Source of the DNA: Ruegeria sp. R14_0
GTDB taxonomy: Bacteria; Pseudomonadota; Alphaproteobacteria; Rhodobacterales; Rhodobacteraceae
Reading direction: 5' to 3'
DNA length: 64,000 nucleotides
Assembly (NCBI RefSeq): GCF_017743975.1
Contig: NZ_JAGHRC010000001.1
Location: 372,001 to 436,000 of the forward strand
In this document: in pieces, positions 61,316-64,000 of the stretch
How the letters are laid out: the number at the start of each line of letters is the position of its first letter
How positions within the stretch are numbered: the first letter of the stretch is position 1
Notes under the pieces: generated by a model
Told to the model about the DNA's origin: nothing
The model's input: only the letters and a program-made list of their open reading frames with translations
The model's database searches: none
Made by a program: the position numbers and the translations under genes

Positions 61316-61762
61316 ATGGCAAAGACGCAAGATTTCACTGCGACCCTGAAAGACATGATGGGCGCGTTCCCCGTTGACACCACCGCTCTGGAAGGTGCCT
61401 TCAAATCGACCGCGACGCTGAACGAAAAGCTGTCGGGTGTTGCTCTGGAAGCGGCTGAAAAGTCGGCCGAGATCTCGAACAAATGGACCAAGGACACCCT
61501 GGCCAAACTGACCGAGATGTCGAAAGCCAAGGCCGAGCCTGCAGACTACGCCAAAGCTGCGACCGATTTCGCCAGCGCATCGGCCGAAGTTGCAGCCGAG
61601 AACATGGCGGCTTTCGCTGAGATCGCGAAAAAGGTTCAGACCGAAACCGTTGAGCTGCTGATGGCGGCTGGCAAAGACGCAGCCGAAGACGCAACCGCGG
61701 CCGTCAAGAAAGCCACCAACGACGTGACCGCAGCTGCCAAGAAAGCCGCTGCTGCCAAGTAA
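61316..61762 (+). CDS. phaP: Phasin, copy 2 (identical protein)
   Basis: A 148-residue phasin identical to that at 33712-34158, and also identical at the DNA level, including synonymous positions. Promoter, ribosome-binding site and terminator were copied too, so the gene should be expressed from its own promoter behind the lactate operon. The effect is probably a raised phasin dosage. Read-through from the lactate genes is an additional possibility because no terminator separates dld from it. Confidence 0.93.
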   Translation: MAKTQDFTATLKDMMGAFPVDTTALEGAFKSTATLNEKLSGVALEAAEKSAEISNKWTKDTLAKLTEMSKAKAEPADYAKAATDFASASAEVAAENMAAFAEIAKKVQTETVELLMAAGKDAAEDATAAVKKATNDVTAAAKKAAAAK

Positions 61763-61810
61763 GTAAATGCCGCGAGGCGCACCCGTTCCTCCCATCCGGT
61801 GCAATCGCGT

Positions 61811-61842
61811 AGGGCAGGTCGAAAGACCTGCCCTTTCTTTTT
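61811..61842 (+). terminator. Rho-independent terminator of the second phaP
   Basis: The same AGGGCAGGTC-GAAA-GACCTGCCCT stem with trailing TTCTTTTT as after the first phaP. It now also separates the duplicate from the convergent MocR pseudogene. Confidence 0.95.
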
Positions 61843-61855
61843 GCGGCCCGTGTGC

Positions 61856-63271
61856 CTATGGGCGGTCTCGTGCCGACATCAAGCAGGCCTTCAACTTTGC
61901 CAGCGCCGGTTCCATTTCTTCTTCGGCGTATCCGCAAAATCCAAGGACCAAGCCATTGTGCTCTGACCCCGCCACCGAAAAGCGTGAGAGAGGTTGTGCT
62001 GCAATCCCCATATCGTTTGCTGGTACGGATATGTCTTTGTCTTCAAGGCCGTCGTTCAAGTGAAACAAAACCTGCATACCGGCCTGATGGTCAGTGAAAG
62101 TCCCGAATTCTGCAAAGTCATGCCTGAGCCGCGCCGAAACAAACTTTCTCCGTTCATCATAAACCCGGCGCACCCGACGGAGGTGCCGACAAAACCCTCC
62201 GGATTTCATGAAATCGGCCAGCGCTTGTTGCGGCATGTAGCTTGCCTTTAACCCGAAGCGCGTCCACGTTAGCCGGATGTGGGCAAGCAGCGCTTCGGGG
62301 GCAACAACGTATCCCAACCGTAGGGAATTCGAGAACACTTTGGAAAAACTGCCGACATAGATTGCCCGATTGAGGCGATCAAACCCAGCCATGGCGGGGA
62401 TTGGCCGACCTGCGTACCGGAATTCGCTGTCATAGTTGTCTTCAATGATCCAGGCCTCATTCTTCTGGGCCCATGCGAGGAAATCCAACCGGCGGTTTGG
62501 CGACATGGCCCCGCCAAGAGGGTATTGGTGTGATGGGGTCAGCACGGCAAGCTTTGGCGCAGTACCCCGCGCAGGCAATCGGGCCCCGTTTTCATCTACT
62601 TCCAAATAGGTACGTACCAACCCCTGGGCATCGGCAAGCTGGCGCACGGGCAGATAGCCGGGGTTTTCCAGACCGATGACGTCGCCTTTGGCGACCAGAC
62701 TGCGTAAACAAATCTCAATGGCATCAATTGAGCCTGCCGTCACAATGATCTGATGCGGTGAGGCATCAATACCCCGCCATTCCGAAACATGCCCTGCAAT
62801 GGCTGCGCGCACGTCGCTGTTTCCAAAACTGGATTCCCCGACCAGCATCGCCTCGGGGTTTGCTCGGCAGACACGGGCAACAGCTTTGGCCCATTGCCGA
62901 TGGGGGAACAATCACATGTCGGGATAGCTGGCTTGGAATGGAGTCGGCGATTTGTTCCGCTCGTCAATAAACGTACTGCCTTTCACGTCCTTCCGCTGTG
63001 TAAGCTCGACTTCTCCCATGGCGCAAATTGTGTAGCCCGACCCTTACCGGCTGTTCAGATACCCTTCGGCAACAAGTTGTTCATAGGCTGTTACGATGGT
63101 CGAGCGTGACACGCCGAGTTCCGTGGCGAACACGCGAGTTGGCGGTAGTTTCGTCCCTTGGGGCAGATCACCAGAGACGGCGCGTTCTCGGATGGCTGCA
63201 CAGATCTTTTCAAAGACCGGTGTTTTTGCGGACCGGTCGATGGAGAACGCGAGCCAGGAAGTTTCCTTCAT
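61856..63271 (-). pseudogene. MocR/PdxR-family regulator broken by two in-frame stops
   Basis: One continuous reading frame of 472 codons encodes a GntR winged helix (FEKICAAIRERAVSGDLPQGTKLPPTRVFATELGVSRSTIVTAYEQL, adjoining segments) followed by a fold-type I aminotransferase-like domain with PLP region IIEDNYDSEFRYAG and lysine block YVGSFSKVFSNSLRLGYVVAPE. It is interrupted by TAA at 63044-63046 and TGA at 62912-62914 with no frameshift; family-like sequence (GSGYTICAMG) continues between and after them. Translation restart at TTG 62911 could at most give the aminotransferase part without the DNA-binding domain. Confidence 0.82.
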
Positions 63272-63682
63272 TTTGGTATGCTCATGCTTAAATGTTTTGG
63301 AGGTTAGTGACCATCCAAAGCCATAGCAATCCCTTCACGCTCGAACACCTGAAAGGAGGACGCCTTGGCAATGGGTGGCAATGAATTCGACCAGCCCTAT
63401 CGGCTTGTCTTTGGCAGACTAGGCAGGTGGGCGGTCACACCCGCAGGTTTTCAGAAGATACCGTACATAAAGAAGCAGAGCGATTGTCGTTACCGCTGCT
63501 GCAATGTTGAATGCGACTTCCCACACTGTCATTCAGGTGCTCCCTCAATTGATAAGTTTCGCTTCCCTGCACTGTTTCCCGTTCGACAAGTGGAGGGCGG
63601 TGCTTTTGGCAATCCACAAATACCAAGAAGTGGACGAATAGCGGACTTCCACCGGAAATCCCCTGCGAGCAAAAAGCCGCAA
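63272..63682. other. Gap between the MocR pseudogene and a transporter fragment
   Basis: About 410 bases with no recognisable full gene. On the plus strand a perfect AAAGGAGG (63352-63359) precedes a TTG/ATG frame (63365-63724) whose translation looks non-coding after about 40 residues and runs antisense into the transporter; it may be a remnant of the gene once divergent from mocR. On the minus strand a 37-codon ORF (63419-63532) looks more protein-like. Confidence 0.5.
63419..63532 (-). CDS. Candidate 37-residue single-span membrane protein
   Basis: The ORF encodes a peptide with a hydrophobic helix (VAFNIAAAVTTIALLLYVRYLL) followed by a short basic, cysteine-containing tail (KTCGCDRPPA). 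A GGGAG sequence lies eight bases before the ATG. The composition is that of small inner-membrane proteins, and it lies 150 bases after a membrane transporter on the same strand. Too short for homology by eye, so existence is tentative. Confidence 0.4.
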   Translation of the reverse strand: MTVWEVAFNIAAAVTTIALLLYVRYLLKTCGCDRPPA

Positions 63683-64000
63683 TCATCCTTTCTGCAAGAC
63701 GAGATCGGGCTCTGCGCACGTTGAACGCGCGAAATACCCCGCGCGCCAAAACTGCCAGAGTGTTACCAAGCTATCCATCGCTATTCCGCCGCCAAAGAGA
63801 AAAGCTATTTTGGTGAGATCAGGGACGAACTCACCTGCCAGGTACGCGACAAAGGCCCCGCCATAGTAGATCACGCTGACGAACAGGGATTGATAGAGCA
63901 TCAGGTCCGTTCTGCCCATCCCATACAGGTAGCTGTCAAGAACATGGTTCAAAGCGAAGACGACATAGAAACCCAGGAAAACCAGCGCGAGATACATTAC
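63683..64000 (-). CDS. C-terminal end of a multispan membrane transporter (MATE-like), 5' part outside window
   Basis: The frame is open to the right edge, so only the last 106 or so residues are seen. They contain three hydrophobic segments: LALVFLGFYVVFALNHVLDSYLYG, SLFVSVIYYGGAFVAYLAG and FLFGGGIAMDSLVTLWQFW. The LNHVLDSYLYGMGRTDLMLYQSL pattern recalls the last helices of MATE-type exporters, in which a G-x-G-x-T loop precedes the final helices. The identification is weak because most of the protein is missing. Confidence 0.5.
   Translation of the reverse strand, partial: VMYLALVFLGFYVVFALNHVLDSYLYGMGRTDLMLYQSLFVSVIYYGGAFVAYLAGEFVPDLTKIAFLFGGGIAMDSLVTLWQFWRAGYFARSTCAEPDLVLQKG

Larger units (their letters stand above)
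61160..61843 (+). repeat. 684-bp duplicated segment, copy B
   Basis: Copy of 33556-34239 in the same orientation with two single-base differences (61173 and 61195). It begins at the final A of the dld stop codon and ends one base after the phaP terminator T-run. It carries a 26-base tail of phaC that is no longer attached to a gene, the PhaR-type sites, a complete phaP and the terminator. No mobile-element hallmarks border it. Confidence 0.95.

Noticed and set aside
62912-63046. Stop-codon recoding (for example selenocysteine) in the MocR gene
   Set aside because: Two different stop codons (TAA and TGA) at non-catalytic positions and no recoding hairpin seen; simple gene decay explains them.
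63365-63724. 119-codon plus-strand ORF with a perfect AAAGGAGG upstream
   Set aside because: After about 40 residues the translation becomes low-quality and runs antisense to the transporter gene; kept only as a possible gene remnant.

Overview
The window looks like a chromosomal segment of a Rhodobacterales bacterium of the marine Roseobacter type (Ruegeria-like). This rests on high G+C, dense short operons with 4-base stop/start overlaps, a polyhydroxyalkanoate (PHA) locus with PhaR, paired DUF1194 proteins, TRAP transporters, an hmu heme locus and several polyamine/amine ligases. I see no rRNA, tRNA, CRISPR array, transposase or prophage. The species call is an inference from gene content.

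Layout. 1-3.8 kb: end of a GlnT-like glutamine-synthetase ligase, an aldehyde dehydrogenase and an iron-type alcohol dehydrogenase. 3.8-6.7 kb: EamA exporter, an alpha/beta-hydrolase lacking its nucleophile, a small secreted protein, and an AT-rich islet with a PadR regulator. 6.8-20.4 kb: mostly housekeeping or conserved genes (parE, nucleosidase, AhpD-like protein, ppk2, MATE pump, aspartate aminotransferase, sdhE, MarR regulator, gloA with two DUF1194 vWA proteins, thyX, cold-shock protein). 21.3-23.9 kb: a four-gene bufferin-type RiPP operon (DUF2282 precursor, DUF692/MNIO enzyme, DUF2063 partner, DoxX). 24-31 kb: thrS, a run of hydrolases and a GFA-type protein. 30.4-34.8 kb: PHA locus phaZ / phaC-phaP-phaR with PhaR-type CTGC-N3-GCAG sites. 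35-41.7 kb: DegT aminotransferase and a gamma-glutamyl-polyamine (puu) cluster with two identical 16-bp palindromes. 41.8-45.2 kb: a molybdenum hydroxylase pair and a divergent TetR regulator with two 18-bp operators. 45.2-53.9 kb: heme uptake (hmuVUTS on the minus strand; hmuR, a secreted protein, exbB, two exbD and tonB on the plus strand) with an iron-responsive box between. 53.9-61.2 kb: lactate locus (FadR-type regulator, TRAP binding protein, fused TRAP permease, L- and D-lactate dehydrogenases). 61.2-64 kb: a 684-bp duplicate of the phaP unit, a decayed MocR regulator with two in-frame stops, and the end of a membrane transporter.

How it works together: the cell appears equipped to import and oxidise lactate, store carbon as PHA and coat the granules with phasin, catabolise polyamines through gamma-glutamyl intermediates, take up heme with its own energising complex, and produce a metal-binding modified peptide. 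The most striking observations are the bufferin operon, the near-perfect phaP duplication placed directly behind the D-lactate dehydrogenase stop codon, and several well-defined operator palindromes beside their probable regulators.
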